Source: Ichthyophis bannanicus (taxonomy: Eukaryota > Chordata > Amphibia > Gymnophiona > Ichthyophiidae). Taken from it: a DNA stretch of 64,000 nt. This document shows, in pieces, positions 23,853 through 33,399 of this stretch. The notes beneath the pieces were generated by a model. That model was not told the DNA's origin. It saw only the letters and a program-made list of their open reading frames with translations, and did no database searches. The position numbers and the translations under genes were made by a program. The stretch is taken from NCBI GenBank assembly GCA_033557465.1, contig CM066033.1, positions 1,246,525,523 to 1,246,589,522 of the forward strand, in the 5' to 3' direction. How positions within the stretch are numbered: position 1 is the stretch's first letter; every line of letters begins with the position of its first letter.

Positions 23853-23971
23853 TCAACTCCTACCCACCATCTCTGGTAGGATGCCAGAGATCCATGGGGG
23901 GAAGTAGAGCCCTTTCACAAGGGCACACAACGTCTGGGGTTTCTCCCTGGCATCTTCAGCTAGGGAGTCCC

Positions 23972-24070
23972 CATATGTGATGACTACATTCCTGCTTGTT
24001 CCTGGAGATAGCATGGTTATTCACCTGTTACAGGTGATCTCCGGGAACAGCAGGAATTTAGTCTTCACAA
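23972..24070. repeat. D1 internal complementary region
   Basis: First half (to 24010) is the reverse complement of the element's left end (one substitution, TGATGACT for TGAAGACT); second half (24011-24070) is the reverse complement of the right end including the 26-nt extension. This is the template that joins the two ends of a circular DIRS intermediate. Confidence 0.9.
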
Positions 24071-24141
24071 CTCACCCACCTCCCCTAGGAGTTGTATCGC
24101 TCTCTCTCTTTACCTCTCTCTTTGTCTCAGCTTTAAGCTCC

Positions 24142-24329
24142 ACTGGAGAGGGACAGTTGGGAAAGGTGGGAAGGCAGCACGCAGGCGCTGTGGGATGCTC
24201 CCAAAAGCTTTCCTATTGGACGCTGGGGAGCATTCCCGCGCAGGCTCCGTCGGTACCGATGATACCCATATGTGAAGACTAAATTCCTGCTGTTCCTGGA
24301 GATCACCTGTTACAGGTGATTAACCATGC
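24142..24329 (-). repeat. D1 right inverted terminal repeat with right-end extension
   Basis: Inverted copy of 18282-18444 up to CCTGGAGAT, followed by 26 nt absent from the left end, which contain the near-palindrome CACCTGTTACAGGTG. Confidence 0.9.
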
Positions 24330-25410
24330 TTTACACATTAATATCCTATTCTGTGCAGAAATTCTGCACAGAATAAAATTTGTTTGAGAAATAGCATTTC
24401 AGCGCTTGTGCATAGTTGCCAGTATGACTTTTTCTGCATGCAGGAATATATCTGCTGTTACCACAGCTGATCACTGGAAGGAGCGGTATAAAAATATAAC
24501 CAAATAAAAGTGTGCCCATGTGTGCAGTGTGTTCTATTTCTCTAGTGCAGACTTTTTGCATGCAACATATTTACATGCTTTTTGCTTATAGCATGGGAGA
24601 GCGATACTTCTGCATTATAATTGTGCTGGGAAACTGCACTGAGCTTTAGCGCATGCGTCTAATGCCTGATTTCTACATTGGCCCCTCATTATTTCTCAGG
24701 AAACATCCTGTGATTCATGCACGTGATGCTTGCTGTCTGATGTTCAGACTTGCCTTCTTTGCATTCCGGGAAACAGGATAACCATGGTTTTCCTGCTGCT
24801 GGCAGCACAATACCCTGTAGTGTTACCAAGCTCTTGGCTGGCATGTATAATATAGTAGTAATCACAATGTCCGTTTCTACTAGTCATAAACATACTACTG
24901 CCAATCCAGTTTTCAGTAGAATGATCACAAAGATTGTTTATACTGTGAGATATGATGCTTATCACCATCTAAAATTGCTTTTCCCCCTTAACTTTGTGCA
25001 AACGTTTTGTGAAATAGTTTGATATCAAATAGTCTGTTGCATAATATCTGTCTCTAGACTGGTGCTGTGTTGTCTATTCTCCCTGAAATGAATGTTCAAT
25101 TTCAGGCCACTTAGGGTTTCTGGAAATAAATATTGAGCCACGATGAGGCAGATTGAAGTGCTTGTCTCCTTATTATGCTCAAGAAGAGACAAATGAAAAT
25201 GAAGAGGGGCAGTGGGGTATGGGAGCCTTATCTCAGGGTAGGAGCCAAAATGAGTCAACAGAGAGTAATAGATAACACCAAGCTGTGAGTAGAGGGGGTG
25301 GAAGATGGCATTCAGAGATGGAATAAAATAAAGAAGCACACTTCTCAACTGCCTATCGAGTTTCATATATATATAATAATAAGTGATCTGTTGTATATCT
25401 GTAGTATAAG
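24330..25410. other. Intronic spacer between D1 and the SINE/D2 block
   Basis: Contains a 27-bp palindrome at 24348-24374 and a LINE/SINE-like tail near 24480-24505 (GGAGCGGTATAAAAATATAA). The rest (24510-25410) is unassigned; a short AT repeat occurs near 25360-25380. Confidence 0.5.
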
Positions 25411-25510
25411 GAGTGGAGGAGTAGCCTAATGGTTAGAGCAACTGCCTAGTACCCAGAAGATCAAGGGTTCCATTCCCACTGGCATTCCTTGTAACTTTGG
25501 GCAAGTCACT
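25411..25510 (+). repeat. tRNA-derived SINE, left half, split by D2
   Basis: GGAGTAGCCTAATGGTTAGA (A box), GGGTTCCATTCCC (B box) and core TGTAACTTTGGGCAAGTCAC. The core stops at CAAGTCACT where D2 begins and resumes at 30891 with TTTACCCACCATTGCCTC. Confidence 0.85.
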
Positions 25511-25889
25511 ATCTCCAGGAACAAGCAGGAATGAGTCTTCACATATGGGTACGTCGGTACTGACGGAGTCCGCGCGGGAACGCTTCCCAGTGTCCAATCA
25601 GAAAGCTTTTGGAAGCATCCCAACACGCCTGCATGCTGCCTTCCCGCCTTCCTAACTTCTTCTCCTCAGTTTTCGTTTTTCCGCGGAGCCGGCAGGACGT
25701 CCTCCTGTCACCGCAGAAAATTCTTTTTATTTTTTATTTTTCTTGTGGTCGCGGCTGCCTTTCCCGACGCCACCGGTACCGCCGGTGTTTCTTTTTTCTT
25801 TTCTTGTAAAATTTTCCTTTTTAAGGAATATTTTTTCTTCCTTAGTGTCTCACGGTTTCTCAGGCCTTCTAGGCCTCTCCATTTCCTTC

Positions 25890-27920
25890 ATGGAACCGCC
25901 AGCCACTTTCCCCAAGAAATGTACAAACTGTGGCGGTACAACTTTATTTTTAGACACTCACAATTGGTGTCTAACCTGCTTGGGTCCTGACCATTTTCCT
26001 TCGGAGCCCTCGGGCAATAGTATTGTGAGAAGAAGTTTTCAACATCGAGTTCCCCTCGACACGCTCAGGGCACGGACCATATCTTCTTTTCCACAGGATC
26101 AGATAACCCAAAAACAGTCTGTTAAGACTAGCCAGTCCTCGAGCGGCAGTTCTCATGCACAGCATAGAGATGCCTCTGGCCTTGTCCTCGAGAATCCACT
26201 GGCTTCAAAACCCTGGAGGGAGTCTTCGGCCTCCAAAGCCTGTGTGGGGTTTCAGGTTGTTCCTGAGGTTCACCCCTCACAGAACATACCTGAGCCATGC
26301 CCGGTGGTGGCATCCGCTTCGAGCGGTACCGATACCCCGGCATCGGCACTGTTGTTGGATGAAACATTCCTCACCAAGGATCGTCGTCTGGCATCCTCGG
26401 TACCTATGGGCCCGGTGGATACGCTTCAGACCGACTTTCCAGTATCGGTACCGACACCGATACTAGTACCGACGTCGGTACCCTCCAGACGTGCATCGAT
26501 AGACTCGCTTCCTTCGATGCCGAGTCTGGAATCGATCTCCAGTCTGGAGGACTGGGTACCGACTCGCCTTGGTACCGACTCCCGTCGGTACCGAAAGCTC
26601 GGTTCCGATACTTCGGATCCGCAACTCTCGGTTCCTCCGACACCGTTAGAGTTGCCACCGGCTGGCCTTCATCCACCGGTATCAGATACGGTACCGAAGT
26701 CGGTACCGATATCCACTTTACCTTTGTTGTCGGTACCTTCCATGCTTTTCTCGTCAGGCTCGCTTCCCTCGATGCCGAGTTTGGAATCGATCCCTAGCAT
26801 GGATGACCTGTTACCGACTGTCGCTGGTCCTGACCTGCAGTACCAGCGACCACCATTTCAGGATCCATACTGCACCATTCAGGATCTTCTATTCCTATAT
26901 ACTTAGATAGATCCCTCGGTGCCAACGCTAGTTCTTCATCAGATCTAGCCTATCTAAGGGAAGTTCCCTCTGGGGATCCTTCTTTCCAGACTTTCCTCCT
27001 GGATATGGCAAAATCACTTGCCATTCCTATTCCTGGACAAGATCCTACACATGGGAATACAGAATACCTTTCTGTTCCTAACAAAGCAAAGGAGAACATA
27101 ATGCTTCCTTTGCATCATTCTTTGCAGGATCTCCTTCTACGAATGTGGGCAGCTCCTTTAAAGGTACCCCCACCTTCTAGAGCATCTGATCTTCTATATC
27201 AGGTGCCCCCCTCTCCAGGGTTTCAAAAGACTCAACTTCCTCATCATTCCATTGTGGTAGAATCAGCAGTGAGGCGAGTGAAGAGTAATAAAAAGCACTC
27301 TTCTTGTCCGCCAGGTCGTGAGTCTGACACTAGATGCCTTTGGACGTCAAACCTTCCAGACATCCATGCTTTCAGCAAGAATTCTCTCATATATTTTTTT
27401 ATATGGGTCTATCTCTTGAGGAGGTCACAAAGCAATTACATCTTTTGACTCCTTTTCTTCAAGAGCCCAGATGTACCAACTATTCCTCACTGGTTAGTCA
27501 TACTCAAAATATCTCTAGGTTTCTTACTCGTGCTACCCTAGACTCCTTTGAGTCTGTTAGCAGGACTTCTGCTATAGCTATAGGGGCACGACGTAGAGCC
27601 TGGCTTCAAGCTTCAGACTTGGACAAATGGGCACAAGAAAGACTGGGAAATACTCCTTGCACTGGAGAAAATCTCTTCAACAAGGAGTCTTTACTTCAGG
27701 TTACTCAGTTATCCACTGACTTTCCTTTTTCCAGAGGCTGTCCTACGCCGCCTTCTTTCCCAGTAGGTAGGAAATGTCCTACCAAACTTTCTTCCCCTAG
27801 GGGGGGGAAGGTTTTACCCATCATCTGCCCATCATTCAGATGTTCCCAAACAGGGGAAACATCGCCCTGGTCTGAAGAATCCACAACCTCAACAGGGTCA
27901 ACAAACCCAGCAGTCGCAGG
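25890..27920 (+). pseudogene. D2 gag-like ORF1, frameshifted
   Basis: ATG at 25890 opens MEPPATFPKKCTNCGG with a zinc-binding pattern C-x2-C ... WCLTCLGPDHF. A long Ser/Pro/Val-rich middle follows, coded by repeated GGTACCGA/TCGGTACC words (26325-26720). The frame ends at 26906 beside a short insertion relative to D4, continues around 27005-27330, then changes again. The C-terminal block LQASDLDKWAQERLGNTPC matches the subfamily A gag. A Gln-rich end (QPQQGQQTQQSQGF) lies near 27885-27930. Confidence 0.85.
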
Positions 27921-29314
27921 GTTTCAAATAGATCATTGTCCCTTTTGGTTGGGGGTTAGGATAGCAGTCTGCTTCTTTTCACTTGAAGTATCTGCACTAA
28001 TTTTCATCCTAACCTACCTAGATATCTCTTCATGAGACATCTTTCTCTAACTCTAAGAGTCTTGATGATGATCATGCCCATAATCAATAGATTTTCCTCT
28101 TCCTCTTGGAGGAAAGAGAGGTAGCAACTATCAATAGACAGTTGTTTCCCTGTACTGGCATGTATCATCTCATCTGTCCGAGACCTCCTCCATAGTCGGT
28201 CTCTTGCAACTCTGTCTTGCTTCCCTCTTACTACAACATTTGCTTGTAAGAGTGGCTCTTTAAACGGGTAAGCCCCTATGGTCCTCTACCTGTTCTACCG
28301 GGGGATTCTCCCTTCTGGAGATGTCTCCCCCCCTTCTTACCTTAGAGCAGCTCATCAGACAATAGGGACTCCTATCATGTCTGTTTCTTTTTCCCAGTCT
28401 AAAAAAGGAGCAAGGGAAAGAACTTTTCAATACTGCTCTGGTAGTTGCTGCAGATACAGCAGTTCCTAGTGGTTAAGCCACTGGTTTTGTTTCTCTACAG
28501 AACCATGGATTATCACAGTCTGGTTGGTTAACTTCTATTCTTCGCCCCTTTGTCCTTGGCAGAATAGCTGGTTACCTGCTGGCTTTTCACAGCCAGTTTT
28601 TTCTTCTAACCAACCTGCAACATGCTCTCTGCATCTCTACAGAGTAGCTTTGCACTATGGGGCCTTGCTAGAGAGCATTAGTATCTTGGCTAGCAGGTAA
28701 ACCCAGATGGTTAGAGGGGGCTCCCCCAGTCATGTTCATGTCTGGCAGGTATTCCCTACCCTTACCATCTCATCTTAAATCTCTTTTGAGGCATACGCCT
28801 CAGGCCTTTCATTGCGAGAAAGACTTAAGGAGGGCCAAATCGCTAGCTTGGCCCATATCTCCATGGGTCTTCTTGCCACAGGTCAATTTCTTCAGTGGCA
28901 GCTAGAGGACGCCTAATACCCTTCTTGCCCTCATAGGCGGGTCACTAGGGTATCTTCCTCCAGAGGCGTCCTCTCTCCATTCTCCATACTGCAATTCTGG
29001 AGATGCCTGGACTTCCTGTCTGCAGACTGAAGTTATCCTCTGCCATTTTCACGTAGGCCATCCTGGTTATTCAAGAGCTCAAATTCTGCAAGGAATTCAG
29101 ACTTCTTCTTGTCAGGGAGCCCTCTCCTTTGACTCTGCCAGTCATAACCAGGAAAAGAGGATTCTCTATGTATCTATTCAAGCAGGTATCAACCTTCTTG
29201 CTATCAGATAAATCTTTCTCTCTCCCTATATCCCTAAGGGGGATGAGGTTTTATGGACATCTCGCCACCCTTATACCTGGAGACATGTGTCTATATGCCT
29301 GCCTATTCATATAG

Positions 29315-29322
29315 GTATATAT

Positions 29323-29369
<47 letters not shown>

Positions 29370-29480
29370 TATAGATAGATATATATACTTATCTATATCT
29401 ATCGGTGTGTCTTCTGCCCATACATATCTCTTATGCCTATATACCCTCTAGGTGTATATATTTAAATAGATTATGTATAT
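29315..29480 (+). repeat. TA/TATC microsatellite in D2
   Basis: Alternating TA run followed by AGATAGAT and TATATA words. A counterpart lies at 52418-52575 in D4, so a shorter array was already in the subfamily B ancestor. Confidence 0.9.
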
Positions 29481-29676
29481 ATATATATATGTATACATAT
29501 ATGTTTATCGTTATAATGAGATATATTTTTAGATAGATCTGTATCCATCTACTTATCTATCTGTCTGTCAGGTTCAGATATCCCTACATTCCTATATAAG
29601 CCTGACAGATGGGCACTACCTCTATCAATGCTGTACCAGCATTCTTAGAGGGCTACAGCTATAACCACTTCCTGTG

Positions 29677-29794
29677 ATAGAAACATAGAAACATAATGAC
29701 AGAAAAAGACCACATGGCCTATCTAGTCTGTCCTTCCATAACAACTACAACAGTCCACTTTTTACCTTTAGAGATCCTCTGTGTTGGTCCCATA
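29677..29794 (-). mobile_element. CR1 3'-end fragment inserted in D2, minus strand
   Basis: Reverse complement of the CR1 3' end seen at 50700-50820, including the TATGTTTCTAT-type terminal repeat. In D4 the matching site (near 52714) is uninterrupted. No target duplication longer than AT. Confidence 0.9.
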
Positions 29795-30523
29795 ATTAAC
29801 AAATGTTTTCCTTACCATAACCTTTCAGGTTAGGTGAGTACTCCTGAAGCTCTCCATGTACCTTTTTTCTTTCCTACTTGACCCCATTTAGGAAAGACAT
29901 TGCGGAGCTTCAGTTACTCTAAAGCTTAGCGCTCCTGAGTCTGTCCTTACTTTCTTATCAGATACAAGGGTCTCCATACCCTTTCTCCCCTACATGGACT
30001 GATTCCAACCCCAGTCCAGTTAGGTCAGACTCATTTTTTCTCTTGGTCCAAGGTTTGTACTGATTTTGGACCAAAACAGCTTAAGCTTTCTTTCATAGTA
30101 CCTTCTGTGTCTCCGCTGAAGCTCTACTTCTTATACTACCCCAGTTTTTCCCCTGGGGCTATTTCTCACCCTGAAGGGTTCTGACCTCCACTTGTTTTTG
30201 TTCTACTTTATTACCTCTACTTCTCAGTGAGGTACCCCTTGAGCACATTCACTGGCTCTTCTAACAGATCCATATGTAGCTCAGTGGACTTGTGCAATGC
30301 CAACAAGTGAGGCCCAGATTACAATATTATACTACTAAATGCCCTCTGTACAGGGTCTTCCCCTTTTGAAGCCCTGTTCTAGCCAGCTGTTCCACAGCTC
30401 CTTTTCTGTATTCAACTCCTACCCTCCATCCCCAGGATGCCTGAGGTCCTGAGGAATAGCATGGCTCGTTCTACACTTGCAACATGCTAGGACTCCCTCT
30501 GGGCATCTGAGCTTGGGAGTCCC

Positions 30524-30620
30524 CATATGTGAAGACTCATTCCTGCTTGTTCCTGGAGATAGCACAGTTACTTACCTGTAACAGGTGATCTCTGGGAACA
30601 GCAGGAATAAGTCTTCACAA
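30524..30620. repeat. D2 internal complementary region
   Basis: CATATGTGAAGACTCATTCC to GGAGATA is the reverse complement of the left end; GCACAGTTACTTACCTGTAA onward is the reverse complement of the right end. Junction near 30561. Confidence 0.9.
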
Positions 30621-30890
30621 CCCACCTACCTCCCCTAGGAGTTGCTTTTTCTCTATCTCTATCTTTCCCTTCCTTGCTCTCTCTTTGTCTCAGCTTTAAA
30701 ACTTAACTGAGGAGAGGCAGTTGGGAAGGCGGGAAGGCAGCACGCAGGCGTGTTGGGATGCTTCCAAAAGCTTTCTGATTGGATGCTGGGAAGCGTTCCC
30801 GCGCGGACTCCGTCGGTACCTACGTACCCATATGTGAAAACGTATTCCTACTGTTCCCAGAGATCACCTGTTATAGGTAAGTAACTGTGC

Positions 30891-31010
30891 TTTACCCACC
30901 ATTGCCTCGGAAGAAAAGGCTGGTAATGTACTTCCAGTGATACATTGCCAAGAAAACCCAGAGGTAGCTGGGTTGCTATGAGTCAACACTGACTTGATGG
31001 CACTGGAAAT
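30891..31010 (+). repeat. tRNA-derived SINE, right half, split by D2
   Basis: Continues the core (ACCCACCATTGCCTCGG) and ends with a tail reading GGGTTGCTATGAGTCAACAC and TGACTTGATGGCACTGG before A-rich sequence. This tail differs from the other SINE tails in the window. Confidence 0.75.
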
Positions 31011-31237
31011 AAAAAAGTATATCTGCAGTTTTCATTCTGAATTTGACCCTGCAATTTCATTTCTTTCCTTTCCTTTGTACTTCGAGCTCATCTGAAACCA
31101 GACCTGGGATTTAGCCTCGGTTGGCACAATGATTGGAGGAGCCCAAGACAGGCCCCTATTCTGCTGCCCTCCTGCCCCCATTGTCACTGCTGCTGCCCCT
31201 CTCTGGGACTGGCAGTGATGGAAATAACCCCCAACCC
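31011..31237. other. Unassigned stretch
   Basis: No feature recognised. Confidence 0.4.
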
Positions 31238-31406
31238 ATGACGCAGCTCTTACTAACACTCCAGCACTGTGCTGCGGTTTTCCTATTCTTCATAATGTAC
31301 CGTTTGTTCCCTCCGCCGCTTCCGTTTTCAGAGGGGGATGGAAACGGCACATTGTGAAGAGTAGGAAACCTCGACATAGCATCAGAGTGTTAATAAGCGC
31401 TGCATT
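31238..31406. repeat. Foldback (long imperfect inverted repeat)
   Basis: Two arms of about 75 bp pair with few mismatches: left arm contains TACTAACACTCCAGCAC, TTCCTATTCTTCATAATGT and CCGTTT; the right arm carries their inverted counterparts. Centre near 31320. It could be a hairpin MITE; outer bases ATGAC and ATTAC may be a weak target duplication. Confidence 0.7.
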
Positions 31407-31799
31407 ACTGGTTTGAGGACTATTGCCACCACTGCAAGGCCCTGGAGAAGGGTGGCAGCAGGAGCCCTTGGAGGGCTGGCACCCTAGGCAACTGCCTGGT
31501 TTGCATAGTGGTGGCACCAGCCCTGCATGATCATTGCAGTGGTTTTATAATCATTCAGCTATTAGAACAAGAGGATGTAACACAAAACTGCAAGCCAGCA
31601 GCTTAAAAACAAATTGCAGAAAGTATTTTTTTTTCTCAGCATGCATAATTAGACTGTGGAATCTGTTGCTGGAGAGCCTGTTCAAGGCAACTAACACAGC
31701 AGGATTCAAAAGAGCTTTTTGCACAGGAGCTTTGTACAAGACTTATCTTAGGCTCTTTGCTACTTGGACCATGAAGCCAATACAGTTTTTGATGACATA
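31407..31799. other. Unassigned stretch with a repeat-like patch
   Basis: The words GGCTGGCACCCTAGGCAACT near 31470 recur in many interspersed repeats, but I could not define edges or family. Confidence 0.35.
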
Positions 31800-32145
31800 G
31801 ATCAACTTATCTAGTGGTTAGAACAATGAGGTGAGAACCTGGGAAATCATGGTTCAAATGTTGCTAATGATTTTTTTAATCTTGGGTAAGTTACGTCCCC
31901 CTCCATAGCCGTAGGCACCAATTTAAGCCCTCATTTAATTTCCCTTAATTTGACTTAAGCAGTTAGTAAACAGGCCCCAAAGGGAATCGTTGGACTTTCA
32001 TATATTAATACACATTACCTAATGTTAGTAAATGGCGGCCTTAGATTGTAAGCACTCTAGAGGCAGGGAGATATCTAACATACCTGAATTTAGCTCACCT
32101 TGAGCTACCAATGTGAAAGTCTGAGCTAAATCCAAATACCTAAAT
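31800..32145 (+). repeat. tRNA-derived SINE with type II tail, near full length
   Basis: Head CTAGTGGTTAGAACAATGAG, B-box-like ATGGTTCAAATGTTGC, core AATCTTGGGTAAGTTAC, then an internal segment of about 140 bp and tail TTAGATTGTAAGCACTCTAG, CACCTTGAGCTACCAATGTG, GAGCTAAATCCAAATACC. This is the copy that links the head to the tail seen alone elsewhere. Confidence 0.75.
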
Positions 32146-32804
32146 TAGTGGCATTGCTGAGAGCCCAGAAATTCCCTGCAGCATGCTAATTTATATTTTA
32201 CATTGGAAAGGCCAAGGAGCATCTTCAGTCTTTAAGGGGACGAGGGGAATATCAGATTTCTTCCAGTTTTATTTATTGTGTTAAGAAAATGGAAAAATGC
32301 GTAGAAGAGGGCACATTTTCTTGGTCTTAAGAGAATCCTACTCATAATGCGGATCAGTTTGCTGAAGCAACGCTGTGACGAAACTGTTAACTTTAAGCAG
32401 TATTTTGGCAGTTTATCTGTTCCTGCAAGCAGCCACATTTATAAGTGTTTTGTGCAATGTATCATGCTTTTACTAGATGTTTATATCTCCTGTGATGCCA
32501 TTCATAACAGTCCCACAGGCGGCATGTACCAGAGTTCTTAATTTGCGTGTGGTTTAGCATTATGAATTAATTGTGTGTTTTGTAGGGCAGTGTGACACAG
32601 TCCCCACTTTACCAGCATGCACACATGAATGTCTAATTCTTATTTCCCTAAGAAAAGCAGGACAGCAGTGGTGTAAGTTCCAGTTCGGGACACCGAAGCA
32701 AACTTTTGCTGAGAGCCCCCTTGTTGAGTATGTGGGGACTCCTCTATCTATCTTCCCCAGCTTTAGATTTTTAGGAGGGCAGCGTGTGAATGGTGATACG
32801 TAAT
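32146..32804. other. Unassigned intronic stretch
   Basis: Several short open frames without domains; nothing resembling MYO6 exons. Confidence 0.45.
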
Positions 32805-33399
32805 GTTTTTTGTTTTTAATATTTAAATTGTTTTATTGCCAAGAACAAAGAACGACAGAAATACACGATGGCCACTAGGTCATGCTGGACAAGTCCACAC
32901 CAAAACATGAAATACTAATCATAAACCAGGAAAATAATACTTTCCCATTTTTAACAGTGTTTCGAATTTTCTCTTCCTCCTCCTCCCCGACCCCCAGGTA
33001 CACACACAGAACACAGGACATTCATTTCCGAGATAGTCACTGGCATCCAAAATAGTGAAACTCGAGGATAGAACAGTCTGCCCCAAGAGCCCACCCAAAT
33101 AATTCTGGATCAAATCCCAAAAAGCATTCTCTAGTGCACTCCCAGAAAATATGCTCTAAATGAGCCTGTCCCTCAGCGCATCAGGGGCACCTCCCAGACT
33201 CCGTGAAACCTGCTCTTCAAGCATAATAGGGGGAAAAATATGCTCTCTCTAGGATCTTAAATTGCATCTCCCGGAGATTCGCCTCTTGGGCCCCTTGGGG
33301 TATAAGAGCCACCACTGGGCCCCATGCAGACCCCTCAAGTGATACGCTCAACTCCACTTCCCAGTGGCGAACTGAAAGAGAATAAGGGTTCTTCTTACA

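Larger units (their letters stand above)
18282..24329 (+). mobile_element. DIRS tyrosine-recombinase retrotransposon, subfamily A, copy D1
   Basis: Full-length DIRS element: left inverted terminal repeat 18282-18444, gag 18678-20875, RT-RNase H 20945-22330, tyrosine recombinase 22480-23852, internal complementary region 23972-24070 and right ITR 24142-24303 plus a 26-nt right-end extension. It carries a hAT-type MITE (19322-19690) and an unclassified 323-bp insert (23065-23387). Relative to copy D3 it lacks about 176 bp and 143 bp in the RNase H to recombinase interval. DIRS elements integrate as circles through a recombinase and make no target-site duplication; none is seen here. Confidence 0.93.
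27931..30510 (+). other. Degraded pol interior of subfamily B (D2)
   Basis: Pyrimidine-rich sequence with stops in all frames. It lines up closely with 50920-53400 in D4 outside local insertions. At 28635-28690 the words TAGCTTTGCACTATGGGGCC and TTGCTAGAGAGCATTAGTAT echo the RNase H segment of subfamily A. A (TA)n microsatellite lies at 29315-29400. Confidence 0.75.
25511..30890 (+). mobile_element. DIRS element, subfamily B, copy D2 (non-autonomous)
   Basis: Left ITR 25511-25672, gag 25890-27920, degraded interior 27920-30500, internal complementary region 30524-30620, right ITR 30705-30867 and right-end extension to 30890. The terminal words match subfamily A at the outermost bases but diverge inside (GGAGTCCGCGCGGGAACG in place of GGAGCCTGCGCGGGAACG). 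No RT or recombinase frame can be read; traces of the RNase H C-terminus remain (see 28620-28690). A CR1 3' end is inserted at 29677-29794. Confidence 0.9.

Noticed and set aside
18282..24329. Endogenous retrovirus or LTR element
   Set aside because: There are inverted, not direct, terminal repeats, no protease or DDE integrase, and the recombinase has tyrosine-recombinase motifs. DIRS explains all of it.
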